From Chloroflexota bacterium (GTDB lineage Bacteria; Chloroflexota; Anaerolineae; Aggregatilineales; Phototrophicaceae): 64,000 bases of DNA. The DNA is taken from NCBI GenBank assembly GCA_020161935.1, contig JAIUNI010000002.1, positions 1 through 64,000 on the forward strand, read 5' to 3'. How positions within the stretch are numbered: the stretch's first letter is position 1; each line of letters starts with the position of its first letter. Of the stretch, positions 16,136 through 25,116 are shown piece after piece. The notes below the pieces were generated by a model that saw only the letters and a program-made list of their open reading frames with translations, was not told the DNA's origin and searched no databases. Both the position numbers and the translations under genes were made by a program.

Positions 16136-18550
16136 TTAGGGGTTCACCCGTATATTCGTTAATGGGACCATATCACCGACCGACTGCCCATCGGAACCCC
16201 TTACGGGCACGCGGTCGCCATTGCCGCAGTCGCCGATGGGGCGGGTATCACAGGTGTATAAACCGATCAGCAGTTGATAGTCACCGGCTGGCATATCAGC
16301 GGGAAGGTCGATCACGTAATCGTCGTGCAGATAGCCGGTTGAAGGCCAGACTTTGGTGGGAATATCCGCCGGATTCAGCTTATCGGCCTGCGCGGATGGC
16401 GGCCCACCGGTTGACACATGGACGAAGCTGGCGTAGCCATACTCGATGGGGGCGGTCGTGTACCAGTAGACTTTTAGCTCGATGTGGTCACCCGCACGGA
16501 AGGACTCACCGTTCAGGTCGTAGCCGATGAGGTGGAGTTGATCGCCCAAGCGGTAGTCGAGTGGGTGTTCCGCCAGCAGCACCTCACCCACTGGCGAGAC
16601 GACCCATGCCCCACCCTCGCGCATGTAGGCGAGTAGGAACAGGAAGGCGGCGACTGTGCCGATGCCCACGCCGACGATGAGTGAGGCTGATTGAGTGGGC
16701 GCACAGCCGTGCGCCCCTCCATTCGACGACTGTGTTTTGAAGCGGCGGATTCCAACGACCGCGACAACCAGCATCAATAAGCTAGCAAGTGAAATGAGGC
16801 TGCCGAGGTCACGCGCGGGGGTGCTGCCGAGGTAGACGCGAACGGTATGGCTGCCAGCGGGTACCGGCAAGGTAATGAGGCCGTGCGGGTCGGAGGGGGT
16901 GATGGGTACAGGCAGCCCATCAACTTCGGCTGTCCAGCCGAGCCAATCATAGGTGAGTACTTCGAAGGTGAAGTCGTTCGGCGCATCAATCTGCCAGACA
17001 TCTTCCTGCGGGGTGTGGCTGACGGGGGTAACCGTTACGCCTTCGGGCAGGGTTTCGAGATGGGCTTTATTGATGGGATAACCATCGGCGTAATCCGCCA
17101 TGAGGCGTGGGGTTGCCCCCGGCTCGACGGAAACAGCCTTCGGTAAGTATTCGTTGGAGAAGGTGGTTGCGCGCTGCAAGCCCTGTACTTCTGCCTGCTG
17201 GTAGGCCGCGACCGAGGTGTCAACGGTTTCGTGTTTCCATTCGGGAATGTAGAGCAGCGGGGAGGCCAAGGTGATGATGAGGATGATTATTACCGCCGCT
17301 AAACCTGCGCCTGTATATTGGGGCAGACGCAGCAGCCAAAGGGCATTCATCCCCGCTAAGACGGCGAGGCAAAAGGCGGCTGGCCCCAATAAGCGCCACG
17401 GGAATTGGAGGAAGGCTAAGGGTGAAATGACCGCCCATAAGCCGCTGGCAGCGGGCAGCATCAAGCCGACAAAGACAACCGACATCAGCGTGAAAAACAC
17501 GAACTGTGGCAAGGCGGTGGATGCGGCTGCTTGTTTGCGCCACCTGTCCCAAAGCCATAGGCCAGCGAAACCGATGACACCGAGCAGCGCAAGCGTCCAT
17601 TGGGCGACACCCAAGTTGAGCTGATGCTCAAGCCCGTTGAACGCGCCACCATCCAGACGCGGCGAGAAATCGAGCAGGTGTAAAACCGGCACGAAGAAGC
17701 GGCGGTAATCTAACTGTGCCACGCCGATCAAGTTGCTCAGTTTAACGGCATCGCCCTCTTTGACCACTGGCAGCCAGAAGTAGGCGGTCAAGCCGAGGCT
17801 GACGGCAAGGGCAAGTAGGGGCAGAACAAGATCGCGCAGATTACGACTGCTGCGTTGAGTACCGGCGGATGGACGCTGGCCGAATGCCTGATGACCAAAG
17901 ATGGCAGTCCACACGAGCCACGCGCCCAAAACCGCTGTAAGCACGAGTGCCATCAGGTTATGGGTGATGATGAGTGCCGCGCTGCCCAGCGCCGCCAGCA
18001 CAAAGGTAACTATGTGACCGCGCCGAAGCAGGCTGCTGTAGGCCCACATCACCAGCGGGAACAGGGCAAAAGCCATGAACTCAGGATACGCGCCGCGCGA
18101 ATACGGCTCGGTAAACAGGATGTAGGGGCTGTAGGCGTAACTGACCGCCGCGATTACACCACCGGCTTTACCCGTGTATGCCCGCACGAAGCCATACATG
18201 CCGAGGCCGCCGCCCAACATGCCGAACGCGATTAATACCCGCAGACTATCGACCGCGTTCGTACCCAACACGCGCGTAAAAAGGCTGGTGGTGTAGTAGG
18301 ACAGGCTGGCGTAATAATGAAATAGTGGCGCACCGTAGCCTTCATAAAAGGCTTCCGCCCAACGCGGCATATATACGCCGTGCGACCATGCCCGATCCAT
18401 CTCGGCAGCGCGGTAAACGTGATAGAGTACGTCATCGCCGTTGGGCAAGCCTGCGCGGGAAAGCAGCGGCCATAAAGTGAAGGCGCACAGCACCAACACC
18501 AGCAGCATGGCAAGGTCAAATCGTCGGAATAAATCGTTGAGCAGTTTCAT
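16136..18550 (-). CDS. Polytopic membrane protein, GT-C/PTPS-related family
   Basis: The 804-residue protein has about 12 membrane segments in residues 10-450, followed by an exported region of mixed beta character. The first loop carries GDDVLYHVYRAAEMDRAW and GYGAPLFHYYASLSYY, typical of the '6-pyruvoyl-tetrahydropterin synthase-related' membrane family, which is GT-C glycosyltransferase-like despite its name. I prefer ATG 18550 to the in-frame ATG 18574 because it opens a conventional membrane-protein N-terminus; neither has a strong ribosome-binding site. It is first gene of the leftward operon with 14226-16115 and 13337-14233. Near 16692-16718 a GGGCGCACGGCTGTGCGCCC palindrome lies inside the frame (GGAHGCAPTQ), resembling the hairpin at 7844. 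Confidence 0.78.
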   Translation of the reverse strand: MKLLNDLFRRFDLAMLLVLVLCAFTLWPLLSRAGLPNGDDVLYHVYRAAEMDRAWSHGVYMPRWAEAFYEGYGAPLFHYYASLSYYTTSLFTRVLGTNAVDSLRVLIAFGMLGGGLGMYGFVRAYTGKAGGVIAAVSYAYSPYILFTEPYSRGAYPEFMAFALFPLVMWAYSSLLRRGHIVTFVLAALGSAALIITHNLMALVLTAVLGAWLVWTAIFGHQAFGQRPSAGTQRSSRNLRDLVLPLLALAVSLGLTAYFWLPVVKEGDAVKLSNLIGVAQLDYRRFFVPVLHLLDFSPRLDGGAFNGLEHQLNLGVAQWTLALLGVIGFAGLWLWDRWRKQAAASTALPQFVFFTLMSVVFVGLMLPAASGLWAVISPLAFLQFPWRLLGPAAFCLAVLAGMNALWLLRLPQYTGAGLAAVIIILIITLASPLLYIPEWKHETVDTSVAAYQQAEVQGLQRATTFSNEYLPKAVSVEPGATPRLMADYADGYPINKAHLETLPEGVTVTPVSHTPQEDVWQIDAPNDFTFEVLTYDWLGWTAEVDGLPVPITPSDPHGLITLPVPAGSHTVRVYLGSTPARDLGSLISLASLLMLVVAVVGIRRFKTQSSNGGAHGCAPTQSASLIVGVGIGTVAAFLFLLAYMREGGAWVVSPVGEVLLAEHPLDYRLGDQLHLIGYDLNGESFRAGDHIELKVYWYTTAPIEYGYASFVHVSTGGPPSAQADKLNPADIPTKVWPSTGYLHDDYVIDLPADMPAGDYQLLIGLYTCDTRPIGDCGNGDRVPVRGSDGQSVGDMVPLTNIRVNP

Positions 18551-18741
18551 AACACGGCATTCTAAGCTAGGCACGCTTATAAATCCACAACGGCTTGCCA
18601 GCGACCTGACGACAAAATTAGACAGCCGACCAGAACGCTACAGCCTAAAACATTTCTCACAGGTTGCTTATGTCAATCGGGAACGGGCAGACATATAATC
18701 AGTGGACATCGAAATGGATAAAACATTGAAAGTAGCTAACC

Positions 18742-19218
18742 ATGCCCAACGTTGGTGAAGTCGCACCTGATTTTGAACTCCTCAACCAAGAAGGCCAACC
18801 CGTTCGCCTGAGCGATTTACGCGGGAAAAAGGTGGTGATCTTCGCCTTCCCGAAGGCCAACACGGGCGGTTGCAACGCCCAAGCCTGCGCCTTCCGCGAC
18901 GAACTGCCACGTATCCAGTCAAAAAACGCGGTGGTGTTCGGGGTTAGCACGGACAGCGTTGAAACCTTAAAGGGTTGGAAGCAAAGCAAGAAACTCCAGT
19001 ACGACTTACTTTCTGACCCCAAGCACACATTTTTGGATGCGTGGGGCGCGTGGGGTATTCCCGTTTTGAGCCTGATCAAAATTCCGATGACCATGCGCTC
19101 ATATTGGGTGATTGACGAGAACGGTAAGCTAATTGACGCACAAGTGGGAGTCGCACCGACGGACAGCGTGGATAAGGCGATCAAGGCGCTCGAAGCGAAC
19201 ACCAGCGTCACAGTGTAA
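18742..19218 (+). CDS. Peroxiredoxin, Bcp/PrxQ type (variant active site)
   Basis: The 158-residue thiol peroxidase has the thioredoxin-fold AhpC/TSA domain. The peroxidatic cysteine lies in PKANTGGC (Cys44), fitting PxxxTxxC, and a resolving Cys49 follows five residues later as in PrxQ/Bcp enzymes. The otherwise nearly invariant TPGCT is TGGCN here, whereas the paralogue at 19808 keeps TPGCT. It reduces hydroperoxides using thioredoxin-like donors in the cytoplasm. The copies share the opening MPxVGEVAPDFEL and flank a small leftward gene, so they look like a local duplication that has diverged. Confidence 0.88.
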   Translation: MPNVGEVAPDFELLNQEGQPVRLSDLRGKKVVIFAFPKANTGGCNAQACAFRDELPRIQSKNAVVFGVSTDSVETLKGWKQSKKLQYDLLSDPKHTFLDAWGAWGIPVLSLIKIPMTMRSYWVIDENGKLIDAQVGVAPTDSVDKAIKALEANTSVTV

Positions 19219-19279
19219 GGCAGCGAATAAGGGGGAGAGCGACAAACTCTCCCCGATAGACCGCTTTAAAAGCTACCGC

Positions 19280-19624
19280 TTAATCTTCTAGTTCCTCGAC
19301 AACCGAAATGGCCTTCAAGCCATTTGACTCCATAATGAAGTCCTCACTGAGCATGATCCGGCCATCCGGCAGATATTCGGGGGTGGAGAGCGACTTACCC
19401 CACTGCCATTCGCCCTCATCGGTCATGTGTTGAAAGCGCAAATCCAGTACACCGTTGGCATCGACAACCGCCATAAACTGCCCGTACTTGCAGCCGCCAC
19501 CGACGTAATGCCCCCACACGACATCATCGGTCTGGTTGTAGTAGAAGATCGTCCCGGTAAATTGTCCGGGGTTTTTGCGGTCACGCATGTGGAAGCGGCG
19601 GTTGTTATAGTTAAACGAACTCAT
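19280..19624 (-). CDS. Small beta-rich protein, often named N-acetylglutamate synthase-like
   Basis: The start ATG 19624 follows AGGAATATTC and gives 114 residues. The sequence (FNYNNRRFHMRDR...TIFYYNQTDDVVWGHYVGGGCKYGQFM...LDLRFQHMTDEGEW...SLSTPEYLPDGRIMLSEDF) matches a widespread family of small beta-barrel-like proteins that databases often label 'N-acetylglutamate synthase'. That name is not supported by any acetyltransferase motif here. Its function is unknown. It sits between two peroxiredoxin genes in the opposite direction. Confidence 0.7.
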   Translation of the reverse strand: MSSFNYNNRRFHMRDRKNPGQFTGTIFYYNQTDDVVWGHYVGGGCKYGQFMAVVDANGVLDLRFQHMTDEGEWQWGKSLSTPEYLPDGRIMLSEDFIMESNGLKAISVVEELED

Positions 19625-19677
19625 GAATATTCCTGCCTGTGGATAACACCCATTAATGGTTGAACAAACAGGCATAA

Positions 19678-19740
19678 GCATACCGTATGCTGAAAATTGG
19701 TGATAAGGCCATAGCCAGCAGATCGGGAGGCATACGGTAC
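19678..19740. promoter_or_regulatory. Palindromic operator-like pair
   Basis: In the divergent spacer between the small leftward gene (start 19624) and the second peroxiredoxin (start 19808) there is a perfect palindrome GCATAC-C-GTATGC (19678-19690) and a second half-matching GCATACGGTAC (19730-19740). Two related sites in a divergent promoter region suggest binding of a dimeric regulator. The regulator is unknown. Confidence 0.4.
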
Positions 19741-19807
19741 AATTGGGCGCGTACTTGTCGTCAGAAGGTTGTGGAGCCAGTCGTTTAGTTCATCGAGAGG
19801 AACAACA

Positions 19808-20266
19808 ATGCCTAAAGTTGGTGAAGTCGCACCCGATTTTGAACTGCCAAATCAGGATGGCAAGCTGGTTAAGCTGAGTGATTTTCGCGGCAAGAAAGTG
19901 ATCTTGTTCGCTTACCCGAAGGCCGACACCCCCGGCTGTACTACACAAGCGTGCGGCTTCCGCGATAACTTCCCCAAGATTCAAGCAGATAACGCGGTGG
20001 TGCTGGGCATCAGCGCGGACGAACCCAAAGATCAATTGAAGTGGAAGAAGAAGGAAAACCTTCCCTACGACCTGCTTTCCGACGTTGACCATAAAGTGCT
20101 GGAAGCATGGGGTGTATGGGGCGAAAAGTCGATGTATGGCAAGACGTATATGGGCATCACCCGTTCGCACTGGGTTATCGACGAAAAGGGTGTGCTAATT
20201 GATGAGCAAATCAAGATCACACCGGAAAACAGCATCGCGCAGGCTATTGGCGCAATCACCCTCTAA
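19808..20266 (+). CDS. Peroxiredoxin, Bcp/PrxQ type
   Basis: ATG 19808 follows GAGAGGAACAACA and gives 152 residues. The canonical active site PKADTPGCTTQAC carries the peroxidatic cysteine in the TPGC context and the resolving cysteine five residues later, as in atypical two-cysteine Bcp enzymes. The HWVIDEKG segment is the usual strand before the last helix. The function is thioredoxin-dependent reduction of organic and hydrogen peroxides. It lacks the TGG change of the paralogue at 18742 and is probably the main enzyme of the pair. It is followed by an aldo/keto reductase in the same direction. Confidence 0.9.
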   Translation: MPKVGEVAPDFELPNQDGKLVKLSDFRGKKVILFAYPKADTPGCTTQACGFRDNFPKIQADNAVVLGISADEPKDQLKWKKKENLPYDLLSDVDHKVLEAWGVWGEKSMYGKTYMGITRSHWVIDEKGVLIDEQIKITPENSIAQAIGAITL

Positions 20267-20353
20267 GTTCACTGAATAACAGGCGGAAGCGCACTCCGCC
20301 TGTTACACTTGTCATCCAACATTCGTATATCCATTTCACGAGAGATAAACACC

Positions 20354-21283
20354 ATGCAAAAGCGATCTCTTGGCTCCCTGCAAGTTAGCCTGGTCGGACT
20401 CGGCACTAATAATTTTGGGCGGCGCATGGAGGACAGCGCGGTGAGCAGTGTGGTTCATGCGTGCCTCGATTCGGGCATCAATTTCTTTGATACGGCGGAT
20501 GTGTATGGCGGCACACGCAGCGAAGAACTGCTGGGCGCAGCGGTGGCAGGTCGGCGGCAAGAAGCGATCATCGCGACTAAGTTCGGCATCCCGCTTGACG
20601 AGCAGCGCAAAGGCGGCGCGAGTCCGGCTTACATCCGGCAAGCGGCTGAAGATAGTTTACGCCGCTTGAACACGGATTACATTGACCTGTACCAGCTTCA
20701 CCGCCCGGATGACAGCGTGCCGATTGCGGATACATTGGCGGCGCTGGATGCATTGGTGAAGGCGGGTAAGGTGCGAGAGATTGGCTGCTCGAATTTCTCG
20801 GTCGCCCAACTGCGCGAGGCGGAAGCGGCAGTCAAGGCAGGCGCGGCGCGTTTCGTCAGCGTGCAAAACGAGTACAGCCTGTTCAACCGCGCGGATGAAG
20901 ATGATGTCCTGCCAGAGTGTGCGCGATTGGACATTGGCTATCTACCGTATTTCCCACTCGCAAACGGCTTGCTCACGGGGAAGTACCGGAAAGGCTTACC
21001 CGCGCCGGAAGGCACACGGCTGAAAAACGCGAAAAATGAATTATTGAGTGATGAAAACTTGAATAAGGTCGAGGCGCTCATTCAGTTTGCGGAGGCTAGA
21101 GGCCACAGCATCCTTGAACTGGCGTTTTCGTGGCTCGCCGCGCAGCCGAGTATTCCATCGGTCATCGCGGGAGCAACCTCAGCAGAGCAAGTCCGTGCCA
21201 ACGCCGCCGCAGTAAGGTGGGAACTGAACCTAGCTGATCTGGCGGAAATTGACGCGATCATGGCCCCAGTTATCAAAGAATAG
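20354..21283 (+). CDS. Aldo/keto reductase
   Basis: ATG 20354 gives a 309-residue (alpha/beta)8-barrel oxidoreductase that uses NADPH to reduce aldehydes or ketones. The catalytic tetrad is readable: Asp and Tyr in FFDTADVYGGTRSEELLG, Lys in IIATKFG, and His in DLYQLHRPD. The cofactor-binding C-terminal segment is IPSVIAGATSAEQVRANAAA. The upstream in-frame ATG at 20309 lies in poor context and is not used in this call. It may be co-transcribed with the peroxiredoxin 87 bases upstream, which would fit an oxidative or electrophile stress role. Confidence 0.9.
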   Translation: MQKRSLGSLQVSLVGLGTNNFGRRMEDSAVSSVVHACLDSGINFFDTADVYGGTRSEELLGAAVAGRRQEAIIATKFGIPLDEQRKGGASPAYIRQAAEDSLRRLNTDYIDLYQLHRPDDSVPIADTLAALDALVKAGKVREIGCSNFSVAQLREAEAAVKAGAARFVSVQNEYSLFNRADEDDVLPECARLDIGYLPYFPLANGLLTGKYRKGLPAPEGTRLKNAKNELLSDENLNKVEALIQFAEARGHSILELAFSWLAAQPSIPSVIAGATSAEQVRANAAAVRWELNLADLAEIDAIMAPVIKE

Positions 21284-21301
21284 TCGTGGGATTCAATTGG
21301 G

Positions 21302-21429
21302 GAGCGCCTAATGGCAATTATTTGGTTGCGCCGCTGAGGGCTAAAGCCACTCAACTAACCGCACTAAAGGCGCTTCAAAATGCGCGACTGACCAACCTAT
21401 TATTTACCGTAAATCGCTATTAGGCGCTC
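21302..21429. repeat. Imperfect 128-bp palindromic element (MITE-like)
   Basis: Terminal inverted repeats GAGCGCCTAATGGC (21302-21315) and GCTATTAGGCGCTC (21416-21429) match at 13 of 14 positions. Inside are nested pairs GGTTG/CAACC, GCGCC/GGCGC and GGCT/AGCC, so the whole segment could fold into one long branched hairpin. It occupies most of the 205-base spacer between the aldo/keto reductase and the next gene. No second copy is visible in this window. A structured RNA or an unusually stable terminator is the alternative. Confidence 0.5.
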
Positions 21430-21488
21430 TAGCTACCGGACACTGAATGTATGTTCCAGTTCTCAAGAGTTCGCCTTGCGAATTGACA

Positions 21489-21983
21489 TTACCTCGCCTC
21501 GACTTCCACATATTCGCGGCGCGCACGGTCACATAAATCAATCAGCGTATCAATCGTGTAGTCGAGTTGATACAGGTCGTGCCAGAGGGCGGCGAAGGCC
21601 ATGCCGGAACCGTAATCAAAACGCGGGCCGGGGGGTTCGTTGCCCATCACGACTAAGTTCAGGCCAATCAAATCTAGCCCATCCTGCGCGAGCATGAGTG
21701 TTACGCCTGCCGGATAACGCGCCCAACGGGGGAGCGGGCGGCGGGTGATGGTCTGCTTGACCTTCGCGCTTTGCAGGTTAAAAGTCGCGCGGCCTTCAAC
21801 CTCCGGTGCGACGACGGTTATACTGTTGTCACCGGAATAGCTGGCGGCGATCCACATTTCGCGCCCCGGCGCACGCACCAGCAGTTGAACGATATGGTCG
21901 GGGAACGCATCGGCAAAGGCGGCGAGCAGCATCACTGGCGGATTGCCAGAGTCCAAGGGACTCTCCACATCACACCTCTTCAT
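21489..21983 (-). CDS. Hypothetical protein
   Basis: The frame codes for up to 164 residues with no signal peptide or membrane segment, and I do not recognise the family. The C-terminus DYGSGMAFAALWHDLY...DTLIDLCDRARREYVEVEAR is the best conserved-looking part. The ATG at 21983 lacks a ribosome-binding site, whereas a GTG at 21968 follows AAGAGG by six bases and is the more likely start (159 residues). It is a single leftward gene between a palindromic element and the sigma-factor operon. Confidence 0.6.
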   Translation of the reverse strand: MKRCDVESPLDSGNPPVMLLAAFADAFPDHIVQLLVRAPGREMWIAASYSGDNSITVVAPEVEGRATFNLQSAKVKQTITRRPLPRWARYPAGVTLMLAQDGLDLIGLNLVVMGNEPPGPRFDYGSGMAFAALWHDLYQLDYTIDTLIDLCDRARREYVEVEAR

Positions 21984-22160
21984 CTATCCATAAAAACCAA
22001 GTACTGACTTGAGTGTAACATAGGGCGCAACAGACATTCATCAAGATTCAGGTAAATGCTGGATGAGCATTCATGCCTTTTAAAAACTACAACTGTAATA
22101 CTTTGTGACTTTCGGGCAATTACCTCATAGAGACCTGTGATAATCGTCTCAAGAGGATTA

Positions 22161-22736
22161 ATGAACGCTATTGCACAACCACTACCAGACGAATGCATAT
22201 TGATCGCACGGGCTTTGAAGGACCCAACTGCTCTAGCCGCTGTTTACGATCATTACGCGCCTCGTGTTTACACTTATATGCGTTACCGCGTCAATGACCG
22301 AGCAACCGCTGACGATCTAACCGCGCAAACCTTCGAGCATATGCTAGATAATCTGCCGAATTACCGTGCGGATAAAGCGCCGTTCGCAGCATGGTTATTC
22401 GGCATCGCTCACCACATGGTCAGCCGCCATTACAGGGCAAAGCATCGTTGGCAATGGCTGCCGCTCGATGCTGCTGCTAATCATCCAGCCAACAGCCTAC
22501 CACCGGAGTCGGCTGCCATCCACAACGAAACCCAACAACAATTGGTGATTGCGGTAAGTCGCTTAACTGATGACCAACGCAACTTGATTGCGCTCAAATT
22601 CGCGGGTGGGTTAAACAATCGCCAAATCGCCAGTATTACGGGATTAAGTGAAAGCAACGTTGGGGTTATTCTCTACAGGTCGATCAATTGCCTGAGGGAA
22701 ATTTTGAATGATGAGGAAATAAAACATGAATCATAA
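22161..22736 (+). CDS. ECF-type RNA polymerase sigma factor
   Basis: ATG 22161, behind AAGAGGATTA, yields 191 residues with the two sigma-70 domains of extracytoplasmic-function factors. Region 2 holds YDHYAPRVYTYMRYRVNDRATADDLTAQTFEHML and the -10-recognising WLFGIAHHMVSRHYR. Region 4 holds LTDDQRNLIALKFAGGLNNRQIASITGLSESNVGVILYR, a helix-turn-helix that recognises the -35 element. It overlaps the next gene, which encodes a membrane protein placed like an anti-sigma factor. The pair therefore probably transduces an envelope signal, with the sigma factor held inactive at the membrane until the signal arrives. Confidence 0.9.
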   Translation: MNAIAQPLPDECILIARALKDPTALAAVYDHYAPRVYTYMRYRVNDRATADDLTAQTFEHMLDNLPNYRADKAPFAAWLFGIAHHMVSRHYRAKHRWQWLPLDAAANHPANSLPPESAAIHNETQQQLVIAVSRLTDDQRNLIALKFAGGLNNRQIASITGLSESNVGVILYRSINCLREILNDEEIKHES

Positions 22737-23616
22737 AGATACCGTCAAAGCCTTTAATCATGACCTTGACCAATTCCTAACCACTGGTGAGATGCCCACT
22801 TTACCGGTAGTGGCCCAAGATGAGCCACTGCGCGTTCTCGCTGACCAGCTGGCACACACCGATTTGAGCGCCGACAGCCAGCGATTGCCAACTATTCGCC
22901 AACACCTGCTCGAAACAGCCTCCACGTTACAGATAAGCCGAACACAAATGCGTTCCTCATATCCTACATGGCGCGGGTTACGCATGGTCGCTATCGGCCT
23001 AACAGCACTGCTCATTATCTCTGCCATCGTTCTCGCCGTACCACCCTTGCGTACTTTTGCTCAAGACGTGCTGCGTCAGATTGGGGCAATTACCGTCAGC
23101 AACAATCCCACTGGCTTTGATGTCTACAGCGCCCAACCTACACCGCCACCCAACTCGACACCGATTCCCAACATCACGCCGCAGGTTTATGAGATGCGGC
23201 ATTTGTCGGTAGAACAGGCCAGTGCATTAACGGGTTTTAGGATACTTATCCCCGCATATTTGCCTCCTCAATATCGATCCAGTTCAAGAGATGTGTGGCA
23301 GCGAAATGGTATGAACTCGGTTACGGTAAATTATTACAACCACAAACTTGATGATGGTCTAAGTCTCTATCAAACCATATACGATTTGAATAATCCGTTG
23401 CAAACACGCGAATTTCCAGTCGGGGATGCACCGATCACTGATGTTCGTGTGAGGGGGTATAACGGTGTATGGGCGGAACAGGTCTCAACGTGGCCGCTGG
23501 GAGCTGGTATCAATATGCTCATCTGGCAAGAAGGTGAGTTTACTTTTATGATGCAAAGTCAAAAGCTGCCACTGGCCGAAATGCTGAAAATAGCCGAATC
23601 GCTCGTACCTAGCTAA
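22726..23616 (+). CDS. Membrane anti-sigma-like protein with DUF4367-like domain
   Basis: The 296-residue protein starts 11 bases before the sigma-factor stop, behind GAGGAAATAAAAC, so the two are translationally coupled. Residues 1-85 are cytoplasmic and helical, and one membrane segment lies at about 87-109 (MVAIGLTALLIISAIVLAV). A Pro-rich linker (PTPPPNSTPIP) leads to an exported domain of about 150 residues with the AYLPPQYRSSS and YNGVWAEQ features of DUF4367-type sensor domains. A canonical zinc anti-sigma motif (HxxxCxxC) is absent, so the inhibition mode is probably non-zinc. A strong hairpin follows the stop. Confidence 0.75.
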   Translation: MNHKDTVKAFNHDLDQFLTTGEMPTLPVVAQDEPLRVLADQLAHTDLSADSQRLPTIRQHLLETASTLQISRTQMRSSYPTWRGLRMVAIGLTALLIISAIVLAVPPLRTFAQDVLRQIGAITVSNNPTGFDVYSAQPTPPPNSTPIPNITPQVYEMRHLSVEQASALTGFRILIPAYLPPQYRSSSRDVWQRNGMNSVTVNYYNHKLDDGLSLYQTIYDLNNPLQTREFPVGDAPITDVRVRGYNGVWAEQVSTWPLGAGINMLIWQEGEFTFMMQSQKLPLAEMLKIAESLVPS

Positions 23617-23635
23617 ACAACCGGTAATTTTATTA

Positions 23636-23663
23636 GCGCCAAGTGGGATTATTCACTTGGCGC
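23636..23663 (+). terminator. Hairpin terminator after the sigma operon
   Basis: A perfect 10-bp stem GCGCCAAGTG/CACTTGGCGC with an 8-base loop starts 20 bases after the anti-sigma stop codon. Only AATTCCT follows, so the T tract is weak, but position and stem strength fit a transcription end. Confidence 0.6.
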
Positions 23664-23759
23664 AATTCCTACGCATTCCCCATTCTTTAATCCGGCAAGC
23701 GTTCCGTTCGCGCAATCTCTGGTAGAATAGCGTGGAAACCAGCAAGACGGATGGAACAT

Positions 23760-25088
23760 ATGCGGCGCACAATCTTCAGCTTTTTGACCGGAATCATCAT
23801 GCTTGTATTCGGTGGTGTCTGGGCATTGGCTCAGGACTGCGCCCCGGCGGTCGATGCCATATGGACAGCCGCCAGCGATGCCTGCATTAAAGAAACGGTC
23901 GGTTATATCTGCAACGGCGGCGCACCACCGCAGGTTGAACCGGTAGGGCCAGTTAGCCATGCGCTGAACCCTATCGGCGCGTTGGTGGATGTTAGCGTCG
24001 TCACCAGCCTGCGTACATCACCTATCGCAGTCGAAAATAGCAACGGCGGTTTGATCTGGCTGCGCCCCGCAGCACCCATTCGTTATACGGGTTTGATGGT
24101 AGGGGATGTCAACCTCGTCAATAACACGTTTGTCGATTACCCTGCATGGCAGTCGGTGGTGGTACAAACCAGCGAACAACTGCCAAGCTGCGGCATTGCT
24201 CCACGCAGCGCCTATGTGGTGCAAACACCGTTCGGGCAGCCAACCAATATCGCCATTAACGGTGTCTCGGTAGGGTTGAACGGTACGCTGATGGTACAAA
24301 CTTCAGGCACACAAACTATCTTCGCGGCGCTTTCCGGTCAAACCAGCCTGTACAGCGGCGGACAGGAACAAGTGATGCGCCCCGGCCAGCAAAGCGCCGT
24401 TAGCTACAATGCGCCGGACTTCGCTACACCCATCAGTTCACCGAGCTTTCCGGCACTGCTGGACGAAACAATGGTGCAAAACTTTCCGGTTGCGCTGCTC
24501 GACCGACCAATTACCTTGCCACAACCGGGTTACGTGACGACCGACGGCGCGGTTAATTTGCGCGTCGCACCGAATACGGATGCAGGGGTGATTATCCAAG
24601 TACCGGCGGGGCAAGTGTTGAGTGTTCTTGGTCGGGATGAAACTAGCCAGTGGTATCACGTCCGGTTGGACAGCGGCGAAACGGGATGGATGTTCGCGCA
24701 GCTACTCATTCAAAACGTGGGGAATATACAGGCCGTCTATTCAGCCACCCCACTGCCACCGCAGCGCTACGGCACACTGGGTCGCGCGGGTAAGGTGATT
24801 GCACCCGCAGGTGTGAATTTGCGGCAAGCACCGGACATCGCCTTCGCTTTGATTACGACGGTTCCGAACGATGCCATCGTCACGCTGCTGGCACGCAGCC
24901 CGTACAGCCCGTGGGTCAAGGTCGATTTTAATAGTATTGTCGGATGGGTGGCGCTGGTGGCACTCGAAACTAATGCGGTGATTGAGGCGCTGCCAATTGA
25001 TTACAACGTGCCGCCCCTGCCTGAACCCACCCGCGTACCCGGTTCATTCGGCAACGCCTTCCCTGACCCGAACCTGCCGAGTAACTAG
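23760..25088 (+). CDS. Secreted bacterial SH3-domain protein
   Basis: ATG 23760 opens a Sec signal peptide (MRRT, hydrophobic core, ALAQDCAP; cleavage near residue 23). The mature 420 residues contain a beta-rich middle region with paired cysteines and two C-terminal bacterial SH3 (SH3b) repeats. The first begins at about 265 (TTDGAVNLRVAPNTDAGVIIQVPAGQ...WYHVRLDSGETGWM), the second at about 340 (PAGVNLRQAPDIAFALITTVPNDA...WVKVDFNSIVGWV). SH3b domains usually bind peptidoglycan or other cell-wall ligands, so an envelope-associated role is likely. The gene ends 69 bases before the tRNA. Confidence 0.82.
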   Translation: MRRTIFSFLTGIIMLVFGGVWALAQDCAPAVDAIWTAASDACIKETVGYICNGGAPPQVEPVGPVSHALNPIGALVDVSVVTSLRTSPIAVENSNGGLIWLRPAAPIRYTGLMVGDVNLVNNTFVDYPAWQSVVVQTSEQLPSCGIAPRSAYVVQTPFGQPTNIAINGVSVGLNGTLMVQTSGTQTIFAALSGQTSLYSGGQEQVMRPGQQSAVSYNAPDFATPISSPSFPALLDETMVQNFPVALLDRPITLPQPGYVTTDGAVNLRVAPNTDAGVIIQVPAGQVLSVLGRDETSQWYHVRLDSGETGWMFAQLLIQNVGNIQAVYSATPLPPQRYGTLGRAGKVIAPAGVNLRQAPDIAFALITTVPNDAIVTLLARSPYSPWVKVDFNSIVGWVALVALETNAVIEALPIDYNVPPLPEPTRVPGSFGNAFPDPNLPSN

Positions 25089-25116
25089 TTGGTGTTGCAA
25101 GCGCAAAAATTTGCTC

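Noticed and set aside
22089..22104. AACTGTAATAC-like match upstream of the sigma-factor gene
   Set aside because: It resembles the element box at 9 to 10 of 12 positions but lacks the upstream half-site and the 26-base spacing to a TAnnnT; treated as chance.
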